Shown: positions 8,771 to 15,635, counted from the first letter of the stretch. The stretch: 16,779 bases of DNA from CAZHOV01 sp964534315 (GCA_964534315.1 CAZHOV010000125.1:1-16779); one strand, 5' to 3'. Notes: generated by a model from the sequence alone, not told the origin. Numbers and translations: made by a program.

Positions 8771-9760
8771 CTAAGAATGGGCCAGAAGCTTCTCTTTTAT
8801 AGAGGCTACAATAACCTTGCCGTGGTGGCGGGTATTTTCGATAAATAATTTACTGGTGTGCAGCCCGCCAAGGACCACTCCGGCAAGATATACGTTTGGA
8901 AGATTGGATTCGAGGGTTTGCTCATCATGGATAGGTGTATGGTAATTATCGTCACTCCATTTGATTCCAAGAGCAGTAAGAAAGTCATAATCAGGTTGAT
9001 ACCCCGTCATAGCTAAAACAAAGTCGTTGGGAATGGTAAAAACGCCGTCTGCATTTTCCAATACCACCTCCTCCGGCTTAATCTCCTTAACTACTGTTTT
9101 AAAATGCGCCTTAACAGAGCCTTCTTTGATCCGGTTCTCGATATTTGGACGAATCCAATACTTGACCTTTTCATAAATCTGATTCGACCGTATGGCCATC
9201 GTAACGTTCGCGCCTTTATAATAAGTTTCCAGCGCGACATCACAGGCAGAATTAGCAGCGCCCACGACGAGAACATCCTGACCATAATAAGTATGGGCAT
9301 CATCATAATAATGCTTGACCTTGGGCAACGCCTCACCGGGCACGTCCAGCATTCTCGGCTTTCCGTAAAAACCCGTCGCAACGATTACGCTCATGGCCCT
9401 GAAAGAAGCTTTATTCGTATTGATCTGGTAAGTATCTCCACCAACAGGTTCCATATTATTTACCTCTTGAAATAGCCGAATATTTAAATTCCAGGAGTCA
9501 GAAATCCTCCGGTAATACTCCAACGCTTCCGTTCGCGTAGGCTTATCGCCATGCGAAATAAAAGGCACCTCCCCGATCTCTAATAAATTGGAGGTGGAGA
9601 AAAACGTCATATTGGTAGGAAAGTGATAAATAGAATTGACCAACACCCCTTTCTCAAGGATCAAATAATTCAGCCCGGCCTTTTGAGCTTCGATACCGCA
9701 AACAATACCAGATGGGCCACCTCCTATAATAATTAAGTCGTATACGTTTTCATCATTCAT
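8771..9760 (-). CDS. YpdA-family putative bacillithiol disulfide reductase
   Basis: A 329-residue single-chain flavoprotein. An N-terminal FAD dinucleotide fold (DLIIIGGGPSG, 8-18) is followed by ILEKG at the end of beta-2, the ATGFYGKP motif (about 128-135), a second NAD(P)H fold (VVGAANSACDVALE, about 165-178, with AA in place of the usual GG) and a C-terminal FAD motif (VYLAGVVLGG, about 290). The CxxC redox motif of thioredoxin reductase is absent, as is normal for YpdA/Bdr proteins, which in Firmicutes reduce bacillithiol disulfide with NADPH. Bacteroidota carrying YpdA often make bacillithiol, but no bsh gene is in this window, so the substrate is inferred from family. It diverges from the glucosaminidase-like gene with a 95-bp AT-rich spacer, and ends at its own hairpin. 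Confidence 0.88.
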   Translation of the reverse strand: MNDENVYDLIIIGGGPSGIVCGIEAQKAGLNYLILEKGVLVNSIYHFPTNMTFFSTSNLLEIGEVPFISHGDKPTRTEALEYYRRISDSWNLNIRLFQEVNNMEPVGGDTYQINTNKASFRAMSVIVATGFYGKPRMLDVPGEALPKVKHYYDDAHTYYGQDVLVVGAANSACDVALETYYKGANVTMAIRSNQIYEKVKYWIRPNIENRIKEGSVKAHFKTVVKEIKPEEVVLENADGVFTIPNDFVLAMTGYQPDYDFLTALGIKWSDDNYHTPIHDEQTLESNLPNVYLAGVVLGGLHTSKLFIENTRHHGKVIVASIKEKLLAHS

Positions 9761-9788
9761 TTTAAGAACATATTTTTAAAAACAAAAT

Positions 9789-9839
9789 GTTTTAAAATAA
9801 TTTGGTTTTAAAAACTTTTTGTTTTAAATTTGTTTTAAC
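9789..9839 (+). repeat. four direct GTTTTAAA-type repeats in the divergent promoter region
   Basis: GTTTTAAA at 9789, 9805 and 9821, with a variant GTTTTAAC at 9832; the spacings are 16, 16 and 11 bp. The second copy abuts the -33 box and the third overlaps the -7 box of the plus-strand promoter, so the set could be an operator. The AT-rich background makes chance repetition possible. Confidence 0.4.
9801..9832 (+). promoter_or_regulatory. Bacteroidota-type promoter of the glucosaminidase-like gene
   Basis: A -33 TTTG (9801-9804) and a perfect -7 TAAATTTG (9825-9832) are separated by 20 bp, the spacing expected for the Bacteroidota housekeeping sigma factor. Transcription would start around 9838, about 18 nt before the ATG at 9856. 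This promoter lies inside the longer open frame that begins at 9802, which argues that the 9802 start is wrong. Confidence 0.7.
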
Positions 9840-9855
9840 AAGAAAACTGTGCAAT

Positions 9856-10605
9856 ATGGATGTGAATTACAACAATTTGGTTTTTAAATTAAAATCGTTT
9901 CTAAAAGTAAACTGGTACAAATTTATTTTGTTTGGGATCATCGGCTTTATTATGGTGAATAAGGACTTTACCTTCCAACTCCATTTGCAATCGCCGCTAA
10001 AACCCGAACAGCAAGAGTCTGTCCCGATCAGTCAACCTAAAAAGGAGAAAAAACCTCAGCTGGTAGAGCAACGCCCCGCTCAACCCAAGGAGGAAACCAG
10101 CAAAATGGAGGTAAACCCGTTATCCCTTTTCAAAGGCAAACCAAAGTCCCTTACGGCTATGGACTATCTGGCCCAAGTCGATGAAGAAACCCTCTTTGCT
10201 TTCTTCAAGCGATTCGGCCATGTAGCGATCAATGAACGAAAAAAATACGGGATTCCATCCTCTATTATTTTGGCTAATGCTACCCTACATAGTTATGCAG
10301 GGAAACGGGATATGGCACAAACAGGAAACAACTTCTTTGCTATTCCCTGTACGGTAGACTGGCAGGGCGAAAGCGGCACCTATCAAGATGCGTGCTACCG
10401 CCATTATATTAATCCCTGGACCAGCTTCCGCGACCACAGCTTATATATTACCAGCGGAAAATTTGCCGACCTGCAAGCATTAGGTAGCACCGATTATAAA
10501 TCATGGGCTAAAGGGTTGGAGCGATTGAGCTATTCGAATGAGCCAGATCTGGCCCTTCACCTCATCCAATTGATTGAGGCATATGAATTGGATCAGTATG
10601 ATTAA
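9856..10605 (+). CDS. membrane-anchored glucosaminidase-domain protein lacking the catalytic Glu
   Basis: I choose the ATG at 9856 (249 residues) because a strong promoter lies just upstream and overlaps the longer frame from 9802. Layout: short cytoplasmic N-terminus, one membrane helix (about 21-36), a charged Pro/Lys/Glu/Gln-rich linker (about 45-90), and a glucosaminidase (GH73/FlgJ-like) domain (about 105-245). Domain landmarks are YGIPSSIILANATLHS (131-146), GNNFFAI (157-163) and YINPWTSFRDH (184-194). Family members cleave peptidoglycan, with the catalytic Glu in a segment of the form LAQAALESG; here the aligned residue is His145. The protein may therefore be inactive on peptidoglycan, for example a binding protein, or may use another residue. 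Cys165 and Cys180 could form a periplasmic disulfide. It is a single-gene unit ending at the hairpin 10606-10642. Confidence 0.82.
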   Translation: MDVNYNNLVFKLKSFLKVNWYKFILFGIIGFIMVNKDFTFQLHLQSPLKPEQQESVPISQPKKEKKPQLVEQRPAQPKEETSKMEVNPLSLFKGKPKSLTAMDYLAQVDEETLFAFFKRFGHVAINERKKYGIPSSIILANATLHSYAGKRDMAQTGNNFFAIPCTVDWQGESGTYQDACYRHYINPWTSFRDHSLYITSGKFADLQALGSTDYKSWAKGLERLSYSNEPDLALHLIQLIEAYELDQYD

Positions 10606-10650
10606 AAGTGGCCCAAAACAGCAGAAGTGTTTTGAGCCACTTAATTTTCT
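10606..10650. terminator. bidirectional terminator after the glucosaminidase-like gene and the vestigial tail
   Basis: A 15-bp stem with one mismatch (AAGTGGCCCAAAACA with TGTTTTGAGCCACTT, 10606-10620 and 10628-10642) and a 7-nt loop. The plus-strand tail TTAATTTTCTTC is T-rich and serves the gene ending at 10605. On the minus strand the stem begins exactly at the stop codon of the paralogue remnant at 10641-10682, so it was probably that gene's terminator too. Confidence 0.8.
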
Positions 10651-10682
10651 TCTTTGAGCCGTTTGGCATAAATTAAAAAATT
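10641..10682 (-). pseudogene. 13-codon remnant of a lost paralogue of the adjacent lipoprotein gene
   Basis: Read on the minus strand this encodes N-F-L-I-Y-A-K-R-L-K-E-E-N-stop. It aligns without gaps to the C-terminus of the intact neighbour, N-I-L-D-Y-A-K-R-V-Q-E-stop, and the codons for Ala-Lys match exactly. Both copies are followed at once by a hairpin containing GGCYCAAAA. The remnant begins right where the neighbour's terminator ends. The simplest reading is a former tandem duplication whose downstream copy was deleted apart from its tail. The similarity is short, but its position, frame and stop all agree. Confidence 0.55.
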
Positions 10683-10721
10683 CTTTCAGGCTGGTTCAAA
10701 TAATTTTGGGCCAGCCTGAAA
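10675..10721 (-). terminator. terminator of the lipoprotein gene
   Basis: A perfect 11-bp stem (TTTCAGGCTGG with CCAGCCTGAAA, 10684-10694 and 10711-10721) that extends inward by further pairs including G-U. It starts next to the minus-strand stop codon and is followed on that strand by GAATTTTTTAA. Confidence 0.85.
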
Positions 10722-10722
10722 T

Positions 10723-11277
10723 TTATTCTTGCACACGTTTGGCGTAATCCAAAATATTTTGCGTCCTATCTCCAAAAACGTCCATCCCTTTTTTAGGGTC
10801 TTCAAAATTTTCATTTATGTAAGCTATATTCTTATTGTATCGATCGAAAGCCGCTTCCTCTCTTTGCTCTCTTGTCCATGTTCCTTTTAATGCTTCCAGG
10901 GTCATCAGAAAAATATCAGTGTTATTGATGAAATCAGCCTTCATTTGTTCTTTTGCATAAAATTCTATAGTCTGCAAATCAGCAGATTCCAGCATTTTAA
11001 ATTGATTAATCAAATGCGAAAAAACCATATTTCTGAGGTTATTGAAATAAGCAGCATGCTTATGGTCCGTTTGAAGAATATTTTTGTAGAATAAATCCAC
11101 ATCTCGCCAGGTGTGTTCCGCCGGCTGATTAACGATTTCAAATAAGCCAATATCAAGGGGTACTTTCGATACTATTCTGTCTTCAGAAAAGTTACCATCA
11201 TGAAAAGTAGTTTTTTCAGTATCACAGCCAATAAAAACTAGAGCAATGAAAAGGGAAGCAATTAATTTTAAATTCAT
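10723..11277 (-). CDS. hypothetical lipoprotein
   Basis: 184 residues. The N-terminus MNLKLIASLFIALVFIGC is a lipoprotein signal peptide with lipobox FIGC (Cys18), so the mature protein should be lipid-anchored in the envelope; Asp19 after the Cys is compatible with several sorting outcomes. The mature part is mostly helical and charged, with many Asn, Asp and Lys residues, no recognisable domain, and no cysteines after the lipobox. I do not recognise a family. It lies 33 nt downstream of the Cys-rich miniprotein gene on the same strand, so the two are probably one transcript. The C-terminal dozen residues are duplicated in a remnant beyond the terminator, showing that this gene once had a tandem paralogue. 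Confidence 0.75.
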   Translation of the reverse strand: MNLKLIASLFIALVFIGCDTEKTTFHDGNFSEDRIVSKVPLDIGLFEIVNQPAEHTWRDVDLFYKNILQTDHKHAAYFNNLRNMVFSHLINQFKMLESADLQTIEFYAKEQMKADFINNTDIFLMTLEALKGTWTREQREEAAFDRYNKNIAYINENFEDPKKGMDVFGDRTQNILDYAKRVQE

Positions 11278-11310
11278 AACAATTATTTTTTAATTTATTT
11301 GAAAAAATTA

Positions 11311-11577
11311 TCAAAAACTAGGACAACAATCATCTTGTGCATCTTGCGCAGGAATCGTGGTGTGAGTATCCAATACCCAAACTCCTGGGAATTGTTGATA
11401 ATATGTATACTCATTCCCAATACCTGTCACATCATCTGTACAACAATTCTCTCCTTCAACAGAATATGCTGTTATTCCGGTGGAATGGGTTCCACATTCA
11501 CATTTTGTGACAGCAGAAAAAGTGGTAACCGGCATAGCGAACGCTATAATCCCAATAAAAATCATCTTTTTTAACAT
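11311..11577 (-). CDS. small cysteine-rich exported protein, unknown function
   Basis: 88 residues: a signal peptide (Lys3-Lys4, hydrophobic to about 20, probable cleavage after Ala22), then a 66-residue mature chain with six cysteines arranged as CxC (26, 28), CC (45-46) and CC (84-85). The adjacent cysteine pairs suggest disulfides or metal binding outside the cytoplasm. The chain is acidic and rich in Thr, Gly and Tyr, with no charged helix typical of a toxin. It is first in a two-gene unit with the lipoprotein at 10723-11277. A TAATTTTG box lies 57-64 nt upstream. The plus-strand open frame over the same region has a less protein-like composition and no signal peptide. I do not recognise a family; Bacteroidota encode many small exported peptides of unknown role. 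Confidence 0.65.
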   Translation of the reverse strand: MLKKMIFIGIIAFAMPVTTFSAVTKCECGTHSTGITAYSVEGENCCTDDVTGIGNEYTYYQQFPGVWVLDTHTTIPAQDAQDDCCPSF

Positions 11578-11633
11578 ATTTCAGAAATTTAATTATGAGT
11601 AATAAATATTTTGAATTTATTTCCAATTCAACA

Positions 11634-11641
11634 CAAAATTA
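11634..11641 (-). promoter_or_regulatory. possible -7 box of the miniprotein-lipoprotein unit
   Basis: Minus-strand TAATTTTG fits TAnnTTTG and predicts a leader of about 50 nt. The nearest upstream TTG (minus strand of 11667-11669) is about 25 bp away, longer than ideal. Confidence 0.4.
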
Positions 11642-11835
11642 ATCAGGTTTATGGGCATACTTTTTTCAAGTAACCGGACAATCTAACATTGCTCGATTAC
11701 GTAGTAACTTTCTGAATTTGAACCAAGCTTATTTAAAGAATACCTTACATTTTAGGAGTACATTTTATTTTGGTAGGTGCTTCATGTTGATCTTAAGATT
11801 TTAGGGTTATTATTTTATGCTAAGCCATAATTATT

Positions 11836-11869
<34 letters not shown>

Positions 11870-12239
11870 TGCAAGTAATTAGCAGCGTTTTTGTGGATAA
11901 TCATACTCATATGTGTCCCTCTGTACGGATAAAGCAAGCTATGGAAAATACAAATTAGCATTTTCAGTTAGCGTTAAAAGTGGCCATAACCTGAAAAATA
12001 CTAACAGAAAACTCATCTGGGGAGCATCGCACAGAAAAAATAAGCATTGCAGATGAAAAAATGGGTAGTTCAGCCCGTTTCTCTGGATAATTCCCTGTAA
12101 AACATAAATATTAAAAAAGATATTCGAACAAAATGATATTTACCCGTACGAACCGTGGTCATTTAATTTCCATTGGCTATCTTTTAGAACTCTAGTTTTC
12201 CCAAATATCTGAACCTATTGCTATTCATTAAGCGGTTAC

Positions 12240-12296
12240 GGTGCCAGGGAAAAGGATTAAAGATTTCTCCAATTTGATGGATATTTCCCTGGTACC
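12240..12296. repeat. 13-bp imperfect inverted repeat
   Basis: GGTGCCAGGGAAA (12240-12252) and TTTCCCTGGTACC (12284-12296) are complementary at 12 of 13 positions across a 31-nt loop. It lies 6 nt beyond the stop codon of the decayed minus-strand frame and may have been its 3' hairpin. No T run follows on either strand. Confidence 0.5.
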
Positions 12297-12301
12297 TCTT
12301 T

Positions 12302-12517
12302 TCAAGAATTCAATTCGTCAGTATCTGAAAAATGAGCATAATGCAAAAGGTTAGTCAAGACCTCTTTCAGCATAGACCCTAATTCTACCTTTGTTGTAAA
12401 ACCCTGTAAATCATAGGTCTTCACGTATTCCAGTAGTGACGTAGTCACGAAAATTTCATTTGGTTTGCCCCACCATTGAAATGGTGGGTTGATAATTTTG
12501 TTCTTGCCAGGGAGTTT
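12302..12517 (-). pseudogene. decayed reading frame, probable gene remnant
   Basis: A 71-codon stop-free stretch on the minus strand without an upstream ATG. Its last 50 or so codons read like a real C-terminus (segments EIFVTTSLLEYVKTYD and VELGSMLKEVLTNLLHYAHF). The in-frame stop at 12302-12304 is followed by a stem-loop. At the 5' side a different frame carries an ATG at 12521 and 21 codons (MKTPWQEQNYQPT onward, to 12456), ending where the remnant frame continues, as expected for a one-base frameshift within or beside the palindrome at 12469-12488. The frame is too short to assign to a family. It could also be fortuitous, since a shorter plus-strand frame overlaps its end. Confidence 0.35.
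12469..12488. repeat. REP-like palindrome
   Basis: CCCACCAT (12469-12476) and ATGGTGGG (12481-12488) form a perfect 8-bp stem with a TGAA loop. No T tract follows. From general familiarity, similar C/G-tipped palindromes are dispersed in Bacteroidota genomes and some are associated with REP-associated tyrosine transposases; no such gene is in this window. Confidence 0.5.
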
Positions 12518-12552
12518 TCATTTTTGGCCAAGCTTTAGCTGGTGATAGTCTT

Positions 12553-12643
12553 CATTATTCATTCCTCATTGTTCTTTGCTCATTGCACATTGCACATTCC
12601 TCATTGCACATTCCTCATTGCACATTGCTAACCGCACATTACT
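12553..12643. repeat. 13-unit heptanucleotide array, CATTNNN
   Basis: Exactly 91 bp, or 13 units of 7 bp; 11 units match CATTNNN (mostly CATTGCA, CATTCCT and CATTGCT), and the exceptions are CTTTGCT and AACCGCA. Read in the sense of the SH3-protein gene the words are GCAATGA, GGAATGT and similar. The first unit in that direction contains the gene's TAA stop, so the array starts at the 3' end of the coding sequence. Confidence 0.9.
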
Positions 12644-13121
12644 CCAATACCCCTTCCCGCTTCTTTTTGTAATAATTTACGCCAGCTCCATAAACCCAAC
12701 CTACCTTTCCCTTTTTGTGCTTTACTTTCACCCATGGCTCATCAGCAACTTCATAGCCGAGACTGATCTGATAGGTCGAATCAGTGACTTCATTCATAAA
12801 AATAACGCGCTCAAACAATTCCAATCTGGTGATCACGGGACTGTTCAGATCGGGAGCTTCCCGCATATTAAGACCATCAATGGTGACATACAGCGGAGTG
12901 ACCTCTTCGGTGATTATTTTTGGAAGCTCTTCTTTTTCTGCTTCTCCATCCGTAGCTACACTTGAGGTATCGGTGGGTGGCTGCTCTAGCATTTGTTCCT
13001 CTGCCTCCATAGCTTTCCTGCCGGAACTGCATTTGGAAATTGCCCAAATGGAAAAACTCACAAAAAATACGATAATAATTAATAATTCAACTTTGGGTAG
13101 TAGGCTCTTTTGTTTTGTCAT
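12639..13121 (-). CDS. membrane-anchored bacterial SH3-domain protein
   Basis: 160 residues: a basic N-terminus, one membrane helix (about 11-29, LLIIIVFFVSFSIWAI), then Cys31, an acidic Glu/Pro/Thr-rich linker (38-75) and a C-terminal bacterial SH3 domain (about 76-148). The domain shows the usual G-L-N-M-R-E-A-P start (83-90), a central VITRLELFERVIF strand pair and the closing WVKVKHKKGKVGWVYG. Such domains bind peptidoglycan or protein ligands; here it would face the periplasm from a tethered position. The topology is inferred from the single helix and basic N-terminus. It diverges from dprA with a 171-bp spacer, and its 3' end runs straight into a heptanucleotide array. No partner gene is visible. 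Confidence 0.85.
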   Translation of the reverse strand: MTKQKSLLPKVELLIIIVFFVSFSIWAISKCSSGRKAMEAEEQMLEQPPTDTSSVATDGEAEKEELPKIITEEVTPLYVTIDGLNMREAPDLNSPVITRLELFERVIFMNEVTDSTYQISLGYEVADEPWVKVKHKKGKVGWVYGAGVNYYKKKREGVLE

Positions 13122-13216
13122 CTTGCCTGGTTTTTAACGGCTAACCACTTTCTTTCCTGGTCAACGAAAAGGTCTTAATATTTTCCTAATTAATTTTCTA
13201 AGCTAACAAATCTTCT

Positions 13217-13224
13217 TAAATTTG
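13217..13224 (+). promoter_or_regulatory. probable -7 box of dprA
   Basis: TAAATTTG matches TAnnTTTG exactly, and a TTTT(C) lies 19 bp upstream in the -33 position. The predicted leader is about 60 nt. Confidence 0.45.
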
Positions 13225-13292
13225 ACAACACTAACCTACTCACTAACAAATTTTGGTCCATCTATTATTACTAACCCTTAACGTCTTTAACG

Positions 13293-14399
13293 ATGGATCA
13301 AAAATGGTTATACCGGATTGCAATCAATATGGTTCCTAAAGTAGGCGCCGTTACCGCTAAGAATCTGATCGCTTATTCGGGAAGCGCTGAAGAGGTCTTT
13401 AAAGCTTCTGCCAAATCTTTAAGAGCTATACCAGGTGTAGGGGATAAAATTATTAGCTATTTAAAAAACCCCGAACTATTCCGAAAAGCAGAAGCAGAAA
13501 TTGCCTTTCTTACTAAATATAATGTCCACCCCCTTTTCTATTCCGACCCCGACTATCCGCATCGGTTAAAAAACTATTCGGATAGTCCCGCGATCCTCTA
13601 TTATAACGGGAATACCGACTTAAATAGTCCCCGCATAGTCGGTATTGTCGGCACCCGGAAACCAACCGTCCAGGGTAAGGTCATCTGCGAGGAGTTGATC
13701 GAAGGATTAAAATCCTATCAGGTAGTGACCATTAGCGGATTGGCTTATGGGATTGACATCACCGCACATAAAAAATGCCTGAAGGTCAATATACCGACCA
13801 TAGGCGTTTTAGGTCATGGGCTCCGCCGTATTTACCCTCCTCAGCATTTTAATACGGCCAAAGAGATGATGAAAAACGGCGGTTTACTTACGGAGTTTTT
13901 CAGCGACACCAAACCCGACAGGGAGCGCTTCCCCATGCGCAACCGGATTATCGCAGGGCTCTGCGATGCGCTTATCGTAGTAGAAACCGGCAAAAGCGGT
14001 GGGTCGATGATCACCGCTCAGTTTGCCAATCAATATAATAAGGATGTTTTTGCCGTCCCGGGAAGACTAACAGACCTCTATTCCAAAGGATGCAATCACT
14101 TGATCAAAACCCATCGGGCAGCATTGATTGAATCTGCTGAGGATATCGGCTATGTCATGCGGTGGGATCAGCCAGACATGAATGCCGGTATTCAAACCCA
14201 ACTATTTACTGAGTTAACAGAGCCCGAGCAGCAAGTCGTCGATTATTTGAAAGAAGTCGATCAGGCGGGTATCGACTCGCTGGCTTATCAACTAAGGGCA
14301 CCCATCGGTGAGCTTACCCCGATTTTGCTCAACCTTGAATTGCAGGGCATTATTACCAGCCTACCCGGAAGTAGCTATACATTGATCAAAAGAACCTGA
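13293..14399 (+). CDS. dprA: DNA-processing protein DprA
   Basis: A 368-residue protein with the complete DprA layout: an N-terminal helix-hairpin-helix/SAM-like domain (about 7-58, including AIPGVGDKI), the Rossmann-like DprA/SLOG core (about 78-285) and a C-terminal winged-helix domain (about 306-366). Core signatures are GIVGTRKPT (117-125), TISGLAYGIDITAH (146-159), FPMRNRIIAGLCDALIVVE (213-231), SGGSMITAQFA (235-245) and VFAVPG (252-257). DprA binds incoming single-stranded DNA in the cytoplasm and loads RecA during natural transformation; it is also kept in species not known to be competent. It is transcribed alone from a probable TAAATTTG promoter. Nothing about it is unusual. Confidence 0.97.
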   Translation: MDQKWLYRIAINMVPKVGAVTAKNLIAYSGSAEEVFKASAKSLRAIPGVGDKIISYLKNPELFRKAEAEIAFLTKYNVHPLFYSDPDYPHRLKNYSDSPAILYYNGNTDLNSPRIVGIVGTRKPTVQGKVICEELIEGLKSYQVVTISGLAYGIDITAHKKCLKVNIPTIGVLGHGLRRIYPPQHFNTAKEMMKNGGLLTEFFSDTKPDRERFPMRNRIIAGLCDALIVVETGKSGGSMITAQFANQYNKDVFAVPGRLTDLYSKGCNHLIKTHRAALIESAEDIGYVMRWDQPDMNAGIQTQLFTELTEPEQQVVDYLKEVDQAGIDSLAYQLRAPIGELTPILLNLELQGIITSLPGSSYTLIKRT

Positions 14400-14451
14400 T
14401 AAAGATTATCAAAAAACGATCATCCTTTACCACAATTTTTTCGTTTTAAAT

Positions 14452-14459
14452 TAACTTTG
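14452..14459 (+). promoter_or_regulatory. possible -7 box of the alkaline phosphatase gene
   Basis: TAACTTTG matches TAnnTTTG and predicts a leader of about 33 nt. The -33 region offers only TTTAC at about 22 bp. No pho-box-like direct repeat was recognised upstream. Confidence 0.4.
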
Positions 14460-14498
14460 AGCATTGAGCAGCATTCTTTTATCTAAACCGCAAATAAA

Positions 14499-15632
14499 AT
14501 GATGAAATCGTTCCTTTTTCTTTTTGCTTTGTTGATGCTATTTGCATGCAATCAACCTCGGCAGCATGCTGAACGTGAAACACCCCAAAAAGTACTGACC
14601 AGCAATGAACTCCCCAAGCCTAAAAAGGCCAAAAATGTCATCTTCCTGATCGGAGATGGTATGGGGCTTACTCAAATCACCGCCGGTCTTTACAGCAATG
14701 GCAATCGTCTAAACCTCGAAAAATTTCCGGTCGTCGGGCTACATAAAAACTATGCGAGCAATAACCTGATCACTGATTCTGCTGCCGGTGCTACTGCCTT
14801 CGCCTGCGGAAAAAAGACTTACAACGGGGCTGTCGGCGTAGATCCCAAAAAAAATCCTATGCCCACTATTCTCGAAATCGCCGAAGAGAATGGTTTTTCC
14901 ACCGGACTATTAACCACCTCAACGATCGTACATGCCACTCCGGCCTCTTTTATTGCCCATCAGCCCCAACGAAAAATGTATGAAGAGATCGCCGCTGACT
15001 TCCTTACTACGGAGATCGACATCTTTATCGGAGGAGGGAAAAAATTCTTTGACCGGAGAGAAAAAGACGATCGGAATTTGTACAAAGAACTGGAAGAAAA
15101 AGGATATGTCGTATCTGATTATTTCAAGGAAGAACTGGACAGCATCCAGATCGATCCCGAACGCAATTTTGCTTATTTCACCGCCGATAAAGATCCCCTT
15201 CCCAAAGCGCAGGGCCGCGAATATTTGCCAACTGCCAGTAAAAAAGCCATGAACTTTCTAAATGAAAAGGCCCAAAAAGGTTTCTTTTTAATGATCGAAG
15301 GAGCGCAGATCGATTGGGGCGGGCACGCCAATAACTCCGATTACATCATCAGCGAAATGCTCGAATTTGATGAAGTGGTAGGAGCGGCTTTGGAGTTTGC
15401 TAAAAATAACAAACGTACCCTCGTTGTCGTCACTGCCGACCATGAAACCGGCGGCTACGCCATTAATCCCGGTTCTAAAATGGACAGCCTGGTGACCGGC
15501 TTCACCTCTGATTACCACACCGCCACCATGGTTCCCGTTTTCGCCTACGGCCCAGGCGCAGAAGCCTTTAGCGGAATCTATGAAAATACGGAGATCTTTT
15601 ATAAGTTCAGAGAAGCTATGCGGCTGGATTAG
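14499..15632 (+). CDS. lipoprotein alkaline phosphatase (PhoA family)
   Basis: 377 residues. The signal peptide ends in lipobox LFAC (Cys17), so the enzyme is probably anchored in the periplasm or outer membrane. All expected active-site features are seen: Asp53 in LIGDGMG, nucleophile Ser94 in TDSAAGATA, His145 and Thr147 in HATPA, Arg158, Glu267, Asp272 and His276 in EGAQIDWGGHA, Asp314 and His315 in TADHETGG, and His340. His145 replaces the magnesium-binding Asp of E. coli PhoA and Trp273 follows Asp272, both common in non-enterobacterial members. The chain is shorter than the E. coli enzyme (about 450), mainly in the crown region. It hydrolyses phosphomonoesters to free phosphate. Met1 and Met2 are both possible starts. 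It converges on the ALDH gene. Confidence 0.95.
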   Translation: MMKSFLFLFALLMLFACNQPRQHAERETPQKVLTSNELPKPKKAKNVIFLIGDGMGLTQITAGLYSNGNRLNLEKFPVVGLHKNYASNNLITDSAAGATAFACGKKTYNGAVGVDPKKNPMPTILEIAEENGFSTGLLTTSTIVHATPASFIAHQPQRKMYEEIAADFLTTEIDIFIGGGKKFFDRREKDDRNLYKELEEKGYVVSDYFKEELDSIQIDPERNFAYFTADKDPLPKAQGREYLPTASKKAMNFLNEKAQKGFFLMIEGAQIDWGGHANNSDYIISEMLEFDEVVGAALEFAKNNKRTLVVVTADHETGGYAINPGSKMDSLVTGFTSDYHTATMVPVFAYGPGAEAFSGIYENTEIFYKFREAMRLD

Positions 15633-15635
15633 GTA

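Noticed and set aside
9802..9855. 18-residue N-terminal extension of the glucosaminidase-like protein
   Set aside because: It overlaps the -33/-7 promoter boxes; the ATG at 9856 is about 18 nt after the predicted transcription start.
11299..11574. 91-codon plus-strand open frame opposite the miniprotein
   Set aside because: No signal peptide or domain; the minus-strand frame has a clean signal peptide, ordered cysteines, a promoter box and a downstream partner.
12232..12354. Plus-strand open frame containing VPGKRIKDFSNLMD
   Set aside because: Short, no ATG at its 5' end, overlaps the more protein-like minus-strand remnant and part of an inverted repeat.
12553..12643. CRISPR array
   Set aside because: The 7-bp period with no unique spacers and no cas genes is incompatible with CRISPR.
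12576..12965. 129-codon plus-strand open frame opposite the SH3 protein
   Set aside because: Starts inside the heptad array and lies antisense to a gene with a clear membrane helix and SH3 domain.
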